Assembly (NCBI GenBank): GCA_950097015.1
Contig: CATNEN010000001.1
Coordinates: 7,053,501-7,117,500, forward strand
Reading direction: 5' to 3'
DNA: 64,000 bases
Source of the DNA: Macrostomum hystrix
Taxonomy: Eukaryota; Platyhelminthes; Macrostomidae
In this document: positions 11,601 through 24,304 of the stretch, in pieces
Numbering within the stretch: the first letter of the stretch is position 1
How the letters are laid out: the number at the start of each line of letters is the position of its first letter
The notes under the pieces: model-generated
Databases searched by the model: none
What the model saw: only the letters and a program-made list of their open reading frames with translations
What the model was told of the DNA's origin: nothing
Made by a program: the position numbers and the translations under genes

Positions 11601-13312
11601 CGAGCAAGACTGGTGGCGGCGGTGGACATCGTCATCATCACCATCATCAGCAGCAGCAGCATTCACATAGGTCCGCCTCGATGCAAGCTCCGCCAGTGTT
11701 GCCGCCACTTCTGTCACCGCAGCAGCATCAGCAGCCACACCCGTCTCTGCCGATGCCTCCGCCGCCGCCGCCGCCGCCACCGCCGATGCTGCCGCCGTTC
11801 TTTCCCGGGCACCATCCACATCGCCACATGCTGATGCCTGACTGGCCAACAGAGCTGCAACAGCAGCAGCAGCGCGCTCCGTGGCCAATGCCGCCCCCGC
11901 CGCCGCCGCCAATGTCGAATCACTCGCACGCCGCGGAAATTACCGGATTTTACCGCGACCTGCAGCGCCAGTTTTTGCAGTCGATTGCGACCGCGGCCGC
12001 GGCTGCAGGCTCACCTGCCCAGCGTCAGCTGGAGATGCAGCAGCAGCTGCGGCAGAAGCCCTTCCAGCTACCAAAGTTGAGCCCTCCGGCGCTGCCTCGA
12101 CAAACGTCATCGACGCCACCAGAGCCGCAGCAGCAGCCGCAGCAGCAGCCGCAGCATCGGCAGCCGTCGCCACCCCAGCATCGTGTGAAGCCGGAGCTTG
12201 AAACGAACCTCGACGATCAGTGCTCGCCTCCGAGTCAGCCAGACCGCTTGTCCCCGTCCACAGTCCAGTCGCAGTCATCGAGCGAACGCAAAGCGTCTAA
12301 GTTGGACGGAAAGTGTCCAGTGGAAGCTCAAAATGACGCAACTGATGAGTGCAAAGTCGGATTGCCGCTCGATCTCAGTGTCCCAAAACGGTTCGACGAT
12401 CAGGCTAGCACTGGCTCCGAGGAGATTAAGGAAGAGCAGCAGCAGCTGACAGACGACGAAGACGTTGCGAACGAAGCGCTGGGACAGCGAAGTGACACTG
12501 AATCTGAGCATCAAGCGCCGTTGCAGAGAAAGCGTCAGTGGACATCACCGTCTGCGCCAATACCAACAGTGGCTGCCAAGCAGACCAAGCTTTCGCCAAC
12601 ACCGCAGCAGCAGCAACAAAATAACAGTGCCAGCAGCTGCAGCAGCAACAGCAACTCCAGTCTTCTAGCACTGCCCAAAGTGATGGATCCGACTGCATTC
12701 TGGAGCATGGTCAATCGTCGCTTTGTTTCGTCCGGTGACGGCGTCAACTCGGAGACGACATCGCAGAGCGCTCAACCATCTCAGTTTCATCATCATCATC
12801 ACCACCAGAGGCATCACAGCGACGGAGCTGGCAACGTCAACTCGGGCAGTCAGCTGATGCGTCGCGGACGTCACACCTGCGAGTTCTGTGGCAAGTCGTT
12901 TCCGCGCGCCGCCAACTTGTCGCGCCACATCCGCACCCACACCGGCGAGCAGCCGTACCAGTGTCCCATTTGTGACCGCGCCTTCAGCATCAGCTCCAAC
13001 ATGCAGCGCCACTTGAAGAACATCCACCAGAAGAAGAGACCGTTCGAGTGCTCAACATGCTCTAGACGATTCGGCCAGCGGGCTAATCTTGAGCGTCACC
13101 TGCGTAATCACGAACGCTTCGGAAACGCCATACCAGAGTCCGAAGATCCGCGCACCGACGAAGACGAAGACGACGACTTCTACGATGCCGAAGAGGAGGA
13201 AGATGTTGAAGAGGACCTCCTGGGCGATGATGGCGAAGATGAAGACGCTGTTGAGCCTCACATGATACCCTCAGTAATGGAGCTGGCCGTACCAGCTTCA
13301 GACGAAATCTAA
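8677..13312 (+). CDS. PRDM3/16-EVI1-type C2H2 zinc-finger transcription factor (hamlet/MECOM class)
   Basis: Exons are 8677-8733 (ATG at 8710), 9702-10218, 10608-10863 and 10951-13312. Phases agree at every junction and the ATG-to-stop product is 1052 aa. Fingers: one C2HC-type finger (about 187-210), a block of three (from about 389) including the string [13 protein letters not shown] diagnostic of EVI1/PRDM16, then three C-terminal fingers (about 909-990). A PLDLS motif at 738-742 matches the CtBP-corepressor site of this family, and the C-terminus is strongly acidic, as in EVI1. Pro-, Gln- and Ala-rich linkers separate the blocks. No PR/SET domain is visible; it could lie on upstream exons, because the frame stays open from 8677 into the acceptor. 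Compared with EVI1 the finger block that usually follows finger 1 (fingers 2-4) is missing. It probably acts in the nucleus as a sequence-specific repressor. Confidence 0.93.
8734..9701 (+). other. Intron 1 of the zinc-finger gene
   Basis: Donor GAG/GTGAGT at 8734 and acceptor CCTGCAG ending at 9701. It contains a small 14-15-bp array of CATCCGCCCCTGTC type at about 9500-9645. Confidence 0.75.
9500..9645. repeat. 14-15-bp minisatellite in intron 1
   Basis: About ten copies of CCCCTGTCCATCCGCC and shorter variants. Confidence 0.85.
10606..10610 (+). promoter_or_regulatory. NAGNAG tandem splice acceptor
   Basis: The acceptor of the first zinc-finger exon reads CAACAGCAG. Both AGs keep the frame, giving EP-AAGSFTC or EP-AGSFTC just before the first finger. 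Confidence 0.6.
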
Positions 13313-13940
13313 AGACCTCTCGCTGCTTGGTGTTGGTGTGACTTATTCGTTGAATACTCTAGTGTGTTTATTCTGTTTATCACTGTGTTCTTATCTCTGT
13401 CGCCGCAGCCACCACACCTGCCCATTTATAGCATATAAATGCAATATCAGCTTCAGTATCGCACGGTAAATTATTTCTTGTTTTGTTTTGTTCTGTTTTT
13501 TTGCAATCGCAAACAAAAAATTGCCTATTTGATTGCTACTTATAAAAACACTCGCGAAGTAAATTTTCTTTGCTTAACAATTTTCGAGGCAAAAATCTCA
13601 ATTTGTACATTTTTTGTTGCTGATTCCAAATTCTCTATGCTTGTTTTTTCATCTCTCTTGCATAGTGCGTGATTCGATTCAAAGGTTGCATAAGTAGAGT
13701 ACTTGAAAAGTGTTTCTGTCTCAATCAATGTGTAGGTAATGCTCATGTTGTCACTTTGTCTGTCTTTTACACAATCTTTATTAGTGAACTAGACGGAACT
13801 ATTGCTAATTTAGTTCTCAATTGATTACCAGATTTTATTCACATTGCTTCATGTTGTATCCTAATTCCCGAGCCCTGGTCAGTTGGTTGCAAACAGTTTT
13901 TTAGCCTTTGCAAAATAAATTATTGCATGCACATGAAACT
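13313..13940 (+). other. 3' UTR of the zinc-finger gene
   Basis: AT-rich sequence after the TAA stop. A canonical AATAAA at 13914-13919 is the best polyadenylation-signal candidate. Confidence 0.5.
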
Positions 13941-14065
13941 TATGTTAAAGTTAAAATAATATACTATGTGTTTAGGTATTTGCATGTTTAGAAAACACTA
14001 CAATCTGAAGTCGAAAGACTAACAATGAAATTTGTTTCTTTCTGAATTTCTAAACTTTTGTAGAT

Positions 14066-14692
14066 GCGCTCTCATCTCTCCCATGTCTCATCTCTCCCCT
14101 GCCTCATCTCTCCCATGTCTCATCTCTCCCATGTCTCATCTCTCCCATGTCTCATCTCACCCATGTTTCATCTCTCCCATGTCTCATCTCTCCCCTGCCT
14201 CATCTCTCCCATGTCTTATCTCTCCCATGTCTCATCTCTCCCATGTCTCATCTCTCCCATGTCTCATCTCTCCCATGTCTCATCTCTCCCGTGGCTCATC
14301 TCTCCCGTGGCTCATCTCTGCCATGTCTCATCTCTCCCATGTCTTATCTCTGCCATGTCTCATCTCTCCCATGTCTCATCTCTCCCATGTCTCATCTCTC
14401 CCATGTCTCATCTCTCCCATGTCTCATCTCTCCCGTGGCTCATCTCTCCCATGTCTCATCTCTCCCCTGCCTCATCTCTCCCATGTCTTATCTCTCCCAT
14501 GTCTCATCTCTCCCATGTCTCATCTCTCCCATGTCTCATCTCTCCCATGTCTCATCTCTCCCGTGGCTCATCTCTCCCGTGGCTCATCTCTGCCATGTCT
14601 CATCTCTCCCATGTCTTATCTCTTCCATGTCTCATCTCTCCCATGTCTCATCTCTCCCATGTCTCATCTCTCCCATGTCTCATCTCTAGATA
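14066..14692. repeat. 16-bp minisatellite CATCTCTCCCATGTCT
   Basis: About 39 copies. The unit differs by only two bases from the array inside the hAT-like element at 655-1450. Variant pairs recur 272 bp apart (17 units): the CCCCTGCCTC variant at 14192 and 14464, and GTGGCTC at 14291 and 14563. This shows block duplication. Confidence 0.9.
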
Positions 14693-14695
14693 CCT

Positions 14696-17600
14696 TAATA
14701 TATACTCACATATTGTCGGTGCTGATAAGAAATAGAAATATCATTTTAATTACGACCTCAAAGTCACGTGATTCAGTTAATTTAGAGTTCAATGAAAAAG
14801 CTGCTCATCATAAAGCAATCGCGCAAAGCGCTCTCGATTTCAGCCATCTTCAGTGAAGAGATTTTTTGTTTAAACTCCCCCCTTCTCTAACTGTACGAGG
14901 ATCTCATCTTAACAATTGAGAAGATGAGAAAAAGAAGAGCTGATGAAACAAACTCGGCAAACTCCGTAAGAAAAACAATGGCCAACTGTGCTCAATTGTG
15001 TGGAGAATTTGGTGGTGGCAAATTAATAGAATTTCCCTTCCCTCCCGATCCATCCCTTATTTAAGCAATCTCAGCAGCAGCAGCAGCAGCAGGCCATTCA
15101 CACGCCTCACCTATGTGAGAATAGCTGCGGCTGGGTGGTAGAGGCAACTCAACAACAATAAAAAGTGAGACGGCTGGTGGATGGGGTGGACCAGAAGACT
15201 CTGGAGTTGCCAGAATTCAATCTGCGGCTCTCTAACCCTCGATCCAAGCCAAAATTAAGATGCAGCGAGCCAGCCATAGAGCTTAGCGGTGAGAAACTGA
15301 TTGGGACAACACCTGCTGAGGGGACACAAACACACACAGATTTCTAGCCAGGAATCTCTTAATGTAGATTGAAGAAAATTGGTTTTGAATTCCTTAACTC
15401 AAACTGGTCTCTAGCCAGTTTTCTCACCTATACTCACACACTCTCAGTCACCCCCGCTTCCCTATCCTCCTATTTCATCCTGCTTCATCACACCCCCCAC
15501 CTAGCTCATGCTACCAAAACCTTCACAATTCATCGAACAAAGAAGTCAATTTAACTTGACTTAGCCGGACTTTCAGCAGGGTTTTGGTGGGCCATATTTG
15601 TCCAACACAACAGCGCGTCACAGGCTGTGTCAATATGCGGAACCCAAAAGTGGACATGCTTTGAGTCTGTACCATCTTCCCCCAACTGGGAGCTTCAATC
15701 TTTCACGACCTTCTCTAACCTCAATCCAAGTAGGACTTACATATTAGAAGTCGACTGAGGTGAGCACTGCTCACCGTTTAAAGCTTTCCTCTTTTGGCTG
15801 CTGGTCTTCTTTTTTTTCATCTACTGGCCTCGTCTCTCTCTACAAACATGCAGCAGCAGCAGCAGCAGCAGCAGCGGCAGCAGCAGCAGCAGCGGCGGCG
15901 GCAGCAGGGGCAGCAACAGCCAGACCCAATTGATTGCTTGGAGTTGGTTGATTGGAAATTGTTCGCCAGCTTCTTTAGCTATGCAGTTAAAAAATGATTT
16001 CTTCCCATGAAGCCTCTCTTTCCCAACCCTAAATCCCGTCCCAATGCCTAAGTGGACCTTCCAGGAAGACTTTGCTGGCGAGTGGAGAATCTAATCTTAC
16101 CTTGCTTTCTTAGAGGCGGGTTTTCAGTTGGAGGAAGAGAGACGAATAGATTCAGGCAAAATAAGAAGACGAAATATTGTGGCTAAGTTATTCTCAAAAA
16201 ACACAGCTAGAGAGGGAGGGAGATGAGATGAGAGCTTAGAAGGCCGTCCGCGCTTTCGAGAGTGACCTGAGAATGGATGAAGAGAGAGAGAGAGTCCTGC
16301 TACAGAAGAAGTGTTTGCCAAGCATCAGAAAGTGATAGATTCCCAGGTGTATCTTCCCATGGTTGGGCATTGCGGTGACCGTGCTGGGGAGGTAGGGCTC
16401 TGTAAACCTCTTCGCTCCGAGACCATCTCAGAGGACTCACCTTAACGAATTCCATCTCAGATCTTGGTGACTCGTTCAAATATAACTCATGAGCAATATT
16501 TCCTCATTTTTGAGCTGATAGTTTTATGACAATTTTTGACAGGTCGAACATGACATGTCAAACTTGTCGCGACGTGTTAAAAGTTTTCCTTTTTTCGCTT
16601 TCTAGAAGTAAAACTTCAAATTTTCTTTATCTTTACTATCGGATTAGATTGAATAACTTTCAGCAGTATTAATCAAATCAGACTAGGGGATTATTATAGA
16701 GGCCTATTGTTAATTGTTAAGCGAAAGTCAATCTGCATGGCAAAATGGACATGCGGGCAATGGACACTTCAAATCGAGAGGGACAAGTGGTCCCTTCAAC
16801 TTCAACTGAAGAATCATTTCTATAGGGAAAGTTCGCCAGATTATTGATGCGGCGTTTCATCTTAAATCGCTTTTATTATGAGAGAGAGAGAGAGAGTGAG
16901 CACAGTGAGCAGATGAGATCTGAATACTCTGTTCCAACTGTCAGTCCACAGTGAAGATCGTGAGCTCTGGATGCTGAGGGCGCCCTGAAGATTTTCCTTT
17001 TTTTCTCCCAGTGTTTTTTATTCAAATCTTGACCATCACCAGCTAACCAAGCGCAGAGATGACAGTGCGATCTGAACACAGGAACTCAACTCAATAATCT
17101 TATAATATAAAGAGCTGCATCCTCATAATCTTCTTCGTCTTCTTTTTCGTCACTTAATAATGTGCTCCTCCTCTTCCTAATGCTGCCGCTGCTGATGCTG
17201 CTGATGCTGGTTTTTAGTTCAGGAAGAGCCCAGATTCACGGGACCATCTGAGTGCTGCGATCCATTGTCTAGGCCACAGCTTTAGTTCCCCGATGGACCA
17301 TCCCAGACTCCCCCCAGCCGGATGAAGCTGCTCATCGTCTATTCAGATTCGCGGAAGTCATCAGCGGAGAATCCGGTGGGGGGGCCCACGCCATCTTTCT
17401 CGTCGCCTCAAATCGGCCAGCACCCGTTTGAGAAGTCTTCAATGCTTCAACTAAAAGATGGTCTCCGCTTTACCTATAGCTAGCAGCAGCAGCAGCCGCA
17501 GCAGCAGCAGCAGACAATCACCCAACCTCTTCAATCGCTTTCACCTTCTCCTCGATTGACAATGCGAGGTGGGCGGGAACTTCACTTATTTAAGACTTCA

Positions 17601-18534
17601 CTTTTATAAGCGAGGGGAGAGATGGAGAAGAGAGACTGGAAGCTTAATCCCAAGACTGGCACTTCCTCACTTTACCATAGGCCATTGCTGCTTGGCTGAG
17701 CACACTGTCAGTGCTCGGAGGGCAAACGGAAGTCAGTTTCAAGTCGCCAGACACACGCACACACGAGAGCTCGCTAGTGATTATAAAGAAAAGAAATAGA
17801 AAAAAATAGAAGAGGAAGACTACCCTTATCTTCTTTGAGTCTTGCCTCATCTTTTTCACTGAAGCTCATAGCACACACACACACACACAGTTGACACACT
17901 CGAAACATGGACAGATAAAAATTCCGTTATGAAATAAAAAATCAACTCACTGCTTCTACTTTTATATACGATAAAGTATTAATCATCTATCTATAGCACT
18001 AATAATAACAGTATTATGGTCAACAAGATGGGACTGAATTTAACACACTTTGGGCTAGTGATTGAAAACGACATCCTGTGATACTGGTGCTCTCGAGACA
18101 CTCACCCACTCACTCAACATCATCAGCCATCTATCTCTGTGCAATAGACACCAGCATTTGTAAGCCTATATTCTTTGAATTCAAAGGTGCCCCTAGCTGA
18201 AAATATTCTTCACTGCGACTCACACTTCCTGTTTTTAAGCTCACGTCTATTCTACTTTTTTTCACATCTTTTTCTTCCCAGAATTGATCTAAGTTGATCG
18301 GATAATACTATCATCATGCACCGCATCATTGCAGGTCATCGTTTACAACCGACCGACACTGTAAATATCTGATTTATGAGCACGATAGACTTGCATTTAT
18401 ATACGAGCTATAACATGCTCTGCTTTCTCTGCATTCTCTGCTTTCTTAAACCAAATAATAACAATTTGCATATTATTAATGCTACTGGGACATGATGCTC
18501 ACATTAATGATGATTATTTATTTACTATGAAACT
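14696..18534. other. Long non-coding stretch with microsatellites
   Basis: It holds CAG/CAA microsatellites (about 15071-15092, 15849-15920 and 17484-17512), GA repeats (16279-16293, 16879-16897) and a CA repeat (17872-17888). No domain-bearing open frame or splice-linked exon was found. The poly-Gln frame near 15794 is a CAG-repeat artefact. Confidence 0.4.
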
Positions 18535-18539
18535 AGTTC

Positions 18540-18830
18540 CCTCATCTCACCCTGCTCTGAGTCTATTCTCACCCTGCACTGAGTCTAATCTCACCGTGCA
18601 CTGAGTCTAATCTCACCCTGCGCTGAGTCTAATCTCACCCTGCACTGAGTCTAATCTCACCCTGCGCTGAGTCTAATCTCACCCTGCGCTGAGTCTAATC
18701 TCACCCTGCGCTGAGTCTAATCTCACCCTGCGCTGAGTCTAATCTCACCCTGCACTGAGTCTAATCTCACCCTGCACTGAGTCTAATCTCACCCTGCGCT
18801 GAGTCTAATCTCACCCTTGAGTGATTCTAA
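18540..18830. repeat. 22-bp minisatellite TGAGTCTAATCTCACCCTGCGC
   Basis: About 13 copies, alternating CTGCGC and CTGCAC. The array decays rightward to about 19010 into sequence still carrying GAGTCTAATCTCA cores. Confidence 0.9.
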
Positions 18831-19751
18831 ACTCATCCTTCAGCCAGTCTAACCTCACGATAAAGTGAGTCTTATCTCACCAATGTAGCGTCTCTTATCT
18901 CACTTTCCATTCTCACCTTGAGTCTAATCTCATCCTTTACTGTCTTAAATATCATTTTTTACTGAATCTATCTCGTTCTCTTCTCTCACCCATTGCTATG
19001 TCTAATCTCATGTCATGTCTGCCGAGAATCACGAGAATAAAAAGACAGTAAAACAGCAACTGCAAAAGCCTACAAGCAAAGACACACATATCTGCACACA
19101 AATCAGTGAAGACTTGAAGAAGCGTTAAACCAAGGCCATCTTGTCCAAACTCCTCGGTGCAATCTGTTCAGTTTAAAAATGAAGATAAGCCACGGCTGCA
19201 AGCTAGCGGCCCTGTTGTAGGCTTGGCGAGGACAAACAAATGAACAGACGGGTCTGAGTCGTCGCTTCTTGGGCCGCATGAAATCGTGTTAAAGTCAATA
19301 AGGAAGAGCACGACACAGGACAGGGGGTCAGGGATGACATCCCAGTGCGCGCTGATTGTCGATTGTGTATTGAAATATTTCCACATTATCTATATTCAGA
19401 CACAACACGCTCGCGTCCTGTAACAGTGTTTAGAAAAGAGAGATGTGTGCGTGTGTGTCTCTGCATAGGACAGGAACGCCTATATGTACACCTATAGGAG
19501 CTCAGTTTGAAGCTCAGTATCAATTTCCTACCAGCATCCGTTTCTCAGCTCGCTGCATGCATAGTGTTTGATAGCGGAAGCGACACACGATTCTGTGTGG
19601 AAATGCCTACTAGAGAATAGATAGTTGAAGTTTGAATCAAATCAATAGACCAGAAACTTTAGCGTGCTGACATAACGTTTTGTTGCAACTTCTGGTTGAG
19701 CCGTTGATTGACAAGTTAGTTAATTTTTTAGCAATAAATTTATTTACAAGA

Positions 19752-19975
19752 TTGTTACGGGCAATGGCACATCATTTGGTGACACTAGACACGCAGCCAG
19801 CGAGGAGACAATGCTGTCCATTTCGCTGACTCCTGAGCACACAGTACACACGCACACAGATACCGTACACAGGTACCGTTTCTCGTCGTCAGGCAGTGTA
19901 CACTCTCACTGTGCCTTGGAGGTTGGCCCTCGAAGGTGCAAATTGCACAACAAGCCCCCAAGTCTGTGCCTCAGA
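19752..19975 (-). mobile_element. tRNA-derived SINE-like copy (family A)
   Basis: Carries the family-A tail sequence in reverse (GGGCAATGGCACATCATTTGG, then GTGACACTAGAC, CAGCCAGCGAGGAG and CATTTCGCTGACTCC). The promoter-bearing head is poorly preserved. Confidence 0.65.
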
Positions 19976-20879
19976 GCATAAATAGAATAATAATTAGATA
20001 AGTGACTGATGAATCGATAATGTGAGCTATCAATGGACAAATCGGTGAATCAAACCAATTTTTCAGAGATAATAAACAAGTGCAGTGATAATAAAGTTAA
20101 TTAACTGATCAATAAGTAACTGAAAAGATTGAGAATCAATTTACAGTTAACTGTTTTGTCTAGTCAATGATTTATGATAGCTAACAGTAAAATATTTACG
20201 CACAGTTTTGAAAATCAGTTCAGTGACTAGCTTGATAAAGATATTTTTCGTGTCTTCGCATAATTTAGCAAATTCAAAGCATTTATCTCTCCATTGAAAT
20301 AGATAAAAACATGTTTTACAACAACAGATGGGCAGACAGTGAGCGGTTGCTCAAACTCATAGCAATTGCTCACTTTATTCATACGGCCTTTTGATACACA
20401 CTGAGCCATCGAGTGAAGCAAATATATGAGCAATAGCTGCTCATGGGAGCATTAAACTAAAGTTATAGGCGTCAATAACTGCTCAATATTTAAAGCATTT
20501 AGCTTGTACATAGTCGACTAACACGCGACCTGCATAAAGATGAGAAAGAGATATTTTCATAGATTCTCTGCGTCAGTCCTTAAAATATTCCTTTTAGCAG
20601 AAGTTTAAACAAGAGTTGAGACTGATGGAAAGAGGTAGGATCCACAGTGGACACACCTGTATGTCTATCCGTGTGGACATACAACATTTATTAATGAGCA
20701 CACATTGATAGGTCAACTGCCTAATGGGATGCAGAAACGTAGAGAGAAGATTTGACTTGGGAGAAGGAACGAAAGCGTTTCAACTCTACCAATATGGAAC
20801 AAGATTAATTGGATTAGGATCAAAGTGATTTTAAATAGCATTTGGTGATGCTATGAGATATCCTTAAACTAACATTGAG

Positions 20880-21195
20880 ATCAGAAACTACCACCCTTAT
20901 CTTTCCCTTCTCTCCTTATCGTTCTCCCCTCTCATCTTCTCTCCCTGATCTTCTTTCCCTCATCTTGTTACCCTCATATTCTGCCCCTCATCTTCTTCCC
21001 CTCATCCTCTTATCCTCATCTTCTCCTCCTCATCTTCTCCTCATCTTCTCCCCCTCATGTTCTCCCCCTCATCTTCTTCCCCTCATCTTCTTCCCCTCAT
21101 CTTCTCCCCCTCATCTTCTCCCCCTCATCTTCTCCCCCTCATCTTCTCCCCTCATCTTCTTACCCTCATCTTCCCCACCTCATCTTCTCTCCACC
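20880..21195. repeat. Polypyrimidine 11-12-bp array CTCATCTTCTCCCC
   Basis: An irregular tandem of CTCATCTTCTCCCC-like units. The plus strand is almost purely pyrimidine. The open frames across it are low-complexity Ser/Pro/Leu. Confidence 0.8.
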
Positions 21196-22032
21196 TCTTC
21201 TCTTCTATTCTCTCTCCTGTTCACCTTAACCTGTGTCTTGGAATTACCATTGCTCTAAACCATGCCTACACTACCCTTACCTTGACTGATTTCTCCAATC
21301 AGATGCTGATATGTGGTTATTTTATCAGTTCATCTTATCAATCTGTGACCCCATTCCGTCACTCAACAGCAGAAGCCGGGAAATTCACGACAAAAAGAAT
21401 CACTGCACACGACAAATTGAGCTCGCTGAGAACATGATCGCCAGCCCATATGGTTGGGAAATTTAAAAAATTGGGATACATTAGACTTCTCATTTCTCGT
21501 GTCTAATGTTAGTCGAGTTCTTCAGAGCAGCCAAAAAGTTTTCAGTGAAAGCAATGCGATTTTTGATCGAAATCTGCCTTTAAATGTGGCAACGGCGGGG
21601 AGACATTTTGGTTGCAAAGTGGGGGATTTAAATCCCTAGTCAGGATGATTAGATGATAAGGCTCATAGCTCTATATCAGATTTAGAAGTATGAGAGCTCT
21701 CACAATCAACAAATCAGTTGGCACGCATTTAATTTCTTCTAGTTAGACACTGGTCGAAATTGGAGAAATTAAAAGGCCCTATAGGAAATAACACAGGTGT
21801 GAAAGCTTTGTTTCATAAATTCAACAAATATTTCCAGTTTCTAAGGTGGAGTGTTTTTGCTGAATGCCGCGGTTGACAATAAACCGATTATGCTTGAGGG
21901 CAAAAAAATGATTCTTTAGAAATTTTCCGTTCTAAACAATGTGCACCGTGAAGTATTGTTGCAGTTTGAGTTGAGACCACGCGCCGCCCAAGAAATCACC
22001 ATTGCCATCATCAGCATGACAACAAATTCTAT

Positions 22033-22479
22033 TCAAACAGAATCAAAAGATGAAGCACGTTCAACAGCAAAGCAATGAACGCATCGATGAAAGTCAGAGG
22101 AAAAAATTGGGATCCTGTTCCCCTTGACCAACCATTGATCAGATCCCAACTGGTCAGTCAGATGGAGCCTACCCCGTTCCTCGGTATCCATGCGGACCAC
22201 CCACTGATCTGGGGAGAGAAGAAAGTTTAAAGAAAAACAATTCATTGAATTGAGACAGGCTTCTATAGAAAGCTTGACTCTTAGCTCTCTGATTTCCGCT
22301 GGCAACAGTCTATATAATGCCAGATCGTGCTCACCGACTCGAAACCTTGGCACGTGACATCCATAGAGTTGTAGCTTCTCACACAATTCCACTCTCGCTA
22401 GTGTCCGTGTCTTTAAAACGAGTAATAGTGTAGGACACTTGACTAGCCCATACAGCTTGGCAACGAAAGAATGGAACAA
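22033..22479 (-). pseudogene. Possible coding fragment, unrecognised
   Basis: A 148-codon open frame with ordinary amino-acid composition, without low complexity. A good acceptor (TTCTCTCCCCAG) lies inside it near 22214, so the right-hand part could be a terminal exon ending in FDSV. I recognise no domain. It could be a decayed gene or transposon fragment, or chance. Confidence 0.22.
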
Positions 22480-22594
22480 AAGAATCTCATCTGAATGTGG
22501 TTGGCCAGTTTCTTAAGTCCTCATATAATTATTTTTTCACGGTAAAGTTCACAGATTTTTACAGGTTTCGAGGTGTTTAAAAAACGCTGTATAC

Positions 22595-22862
22595 AACTTT
22601 CCAAAGCGGTTAACGCTTTTGCCTCTCGCACCAAGGTCCTTAAGTTCGATTCCACGGCAAGGCCACATTCATTTGGTGTGCAGCCGCGGAGAGAAGGCTT
22701 GGGGCCACTGTGAGAGTGTACACTGCCTGACGATGAGAAAGTCAGGGCAGATGTACACACCTGTGTGAGCGTATGCCTGCGTACGGTATCTGTGTGCGAG
22801 TGTGCTCGGGAGTCAGCGAAATGGGCAGCATTGCCTCCTGGCTGGCTGCAGGTCTAGTCTTT
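22595..22862 (+). mobile_element. tRNA-derived SINE-like copy (family A)
   Basis: Head with a tRNA-like A region (GCGGTTAACGC) and a B-box-like AAGTTCGATTCCACGG, then the shared body (GAGAGAAGGCTTGGGG, TGTACACTGCCTGACG, GGAGTCAGCGAAATGGGC) and tail GCTGGCTGCAGGTCTAG. Confidence 0.75.
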
Positions 22863-23227
22863 CAATTATTAAAATATTATTACTGCAAGCTCTCTGCTCA
22901 AGAAAATGTAAAAAATGAAACTCATTTTGAAAACTAATGGACTGTGAGGGTCCGTTTAATTTAGGAAGGAAATCCGTTCCCTTTTCCGATGCAACATCTG
23001 TTGCTAAGAGGTCCGATTGCCTTAGTTACAAAGCCATATGGTATATTTGTTCCATTGTTGAAGATGTGCAATTATTACTGTCTGTAGGATATCTGAGGTG
23101 ACGCAATGCATATCATCTTTGTTTTCTTGTGGAGGTGCCACTTTCAATTTTCCATGATGGAACGATAAACATAGGAAGTTATTGATTAAAATCTAATTAA
23201 TAAAAAGTAGGTTATATTTACCATTTT

Positions 23228-23588
23228 ACTCCGAGATTCACTCTCAATCCGAGATTTACTCTCAATCCGAGATTCACTCTCAATCCGAGATTCACTCTCA
23301 ATCCGAGATTCACTCTCAACCCAAGATTCACTCCCAATCCGAGATTCACTCTCAATCCGAGATTCACTCTCAATCCGAGATTCACTCTCAATCCGAGATT
23401 CACTCTCAATCCGAGATTCACTCTCAATCCGAGATTTACTCTCAATCCGAGATTCACTCTCAATCCGAGATTCACTCTCAATCCGAGATTCACTCTCAAT
23501 CCGAGATTCACTCTCAATCCGAGATTCACTCTCAACCCAAGATTCACTCCCAATCCGAGATTCACTCTCAATCCGAGATTCACTCTTT
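23228..23588. repeat. 18-bp minisatellite GAGATTCACTCTCAATCC
   Basis: About 20 copies. The paired variant CAACCCAAGATTCACTCCC occurs at 23317 and 23533, exactly 216 bp (12 units) apart, indicating block duplication. The minus-strand frames (ESRIESES and NLGLRV) are artefacts of the period. Confidence 0.92.
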
Positions 23589-23590
23589 GA

Positions 23591-24300
23591 TATTCTCATT
23601 CACTGATTTCGAGCTTTAATGTTTTATCCCAGAAAAATGTGCCGATAAGGAACAATCCCAAAAAGCAAAGGAAGCGGAGGATTGCAGAAACTTTTCCTCC
23701 CGTAGTCTGGAGAAATCTGAGACAGTCGAGGGGAAAAAACACTTTTCTTTTTCAGAAGCGCAACAGGAAAGTGTGGGGTAAAAATCGCACAGCTTAGCTG
23801 GAAGGGAAAATATCCCACGGCCCCACTAGCGGTGGCGGAAAGACCCGCTTGACAAGAAGTTAAGATCGAATTTCCTGTAGAACTCGGCAAATTTGTTGGG
23901 TTGAACTTGCGAAATATTCCCCTTCTCACACCGCACAATGTGAAACATAAGTTCGGGTGTCATTTATACTGTCTGTTTTTCCCCAATTCCTGTGCGCTCT
24001 GCAGCTCTGCTATCATCTGCGTTCATTGCTGGCAAAGCAAGACAAAAAATCTAGATTCTGGACTAGCGGCCCAAGTAAATTTCTTGGTGCCATGAAAAGA
24101 AAGAATTGTTAGTTAGTAGATTTACTTTATCAATCTCTGTCTTTTGGCTTCTTCTTAGAGGTGTGTCTGGTGCTCCAGAAATCGCAGAAATATAAAACCT
24201 CAGCTCGGCTCCCTTCATTTACTGTGCTCGTCTCTCCCTTTCAGAGATCCTCTAAAAATACTATTCTCTGTTCAATTACTAGAAATCACATTTCTAAAAT
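23591..24300. other. Non-coding, no gene seen
   Basis: Mixed-composition sequence between two arrays. The open frames here (about 23624-23938 and 23901-24095) show no recognisable domain. Confidence 0.35.
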
Positions 24301-24304
24301 AAAA

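Noticed and set aside
11043-12749. Many frames antisense or shifted to the zinc-finger exon
   Set aside because: Shadows of the GC-rich, repeat-rich coding exon; the plus-strand frame carries all the zinc-finger signatures.
14032-14856. 274-codon Ser/His/Leu-Pro frame
   Set aside because: It is the read-through of a 16-bp array in which three units make 48 bp.
15794-15997. Small poly-Gln protein
   Set aside because: A CAG microsatellite in a short frame, with no homology or splice context.
23186-23599. ESRIES-repeat protein on the minus strand
   Set aside because: 18-bp period artefact, with a second frame equally open.
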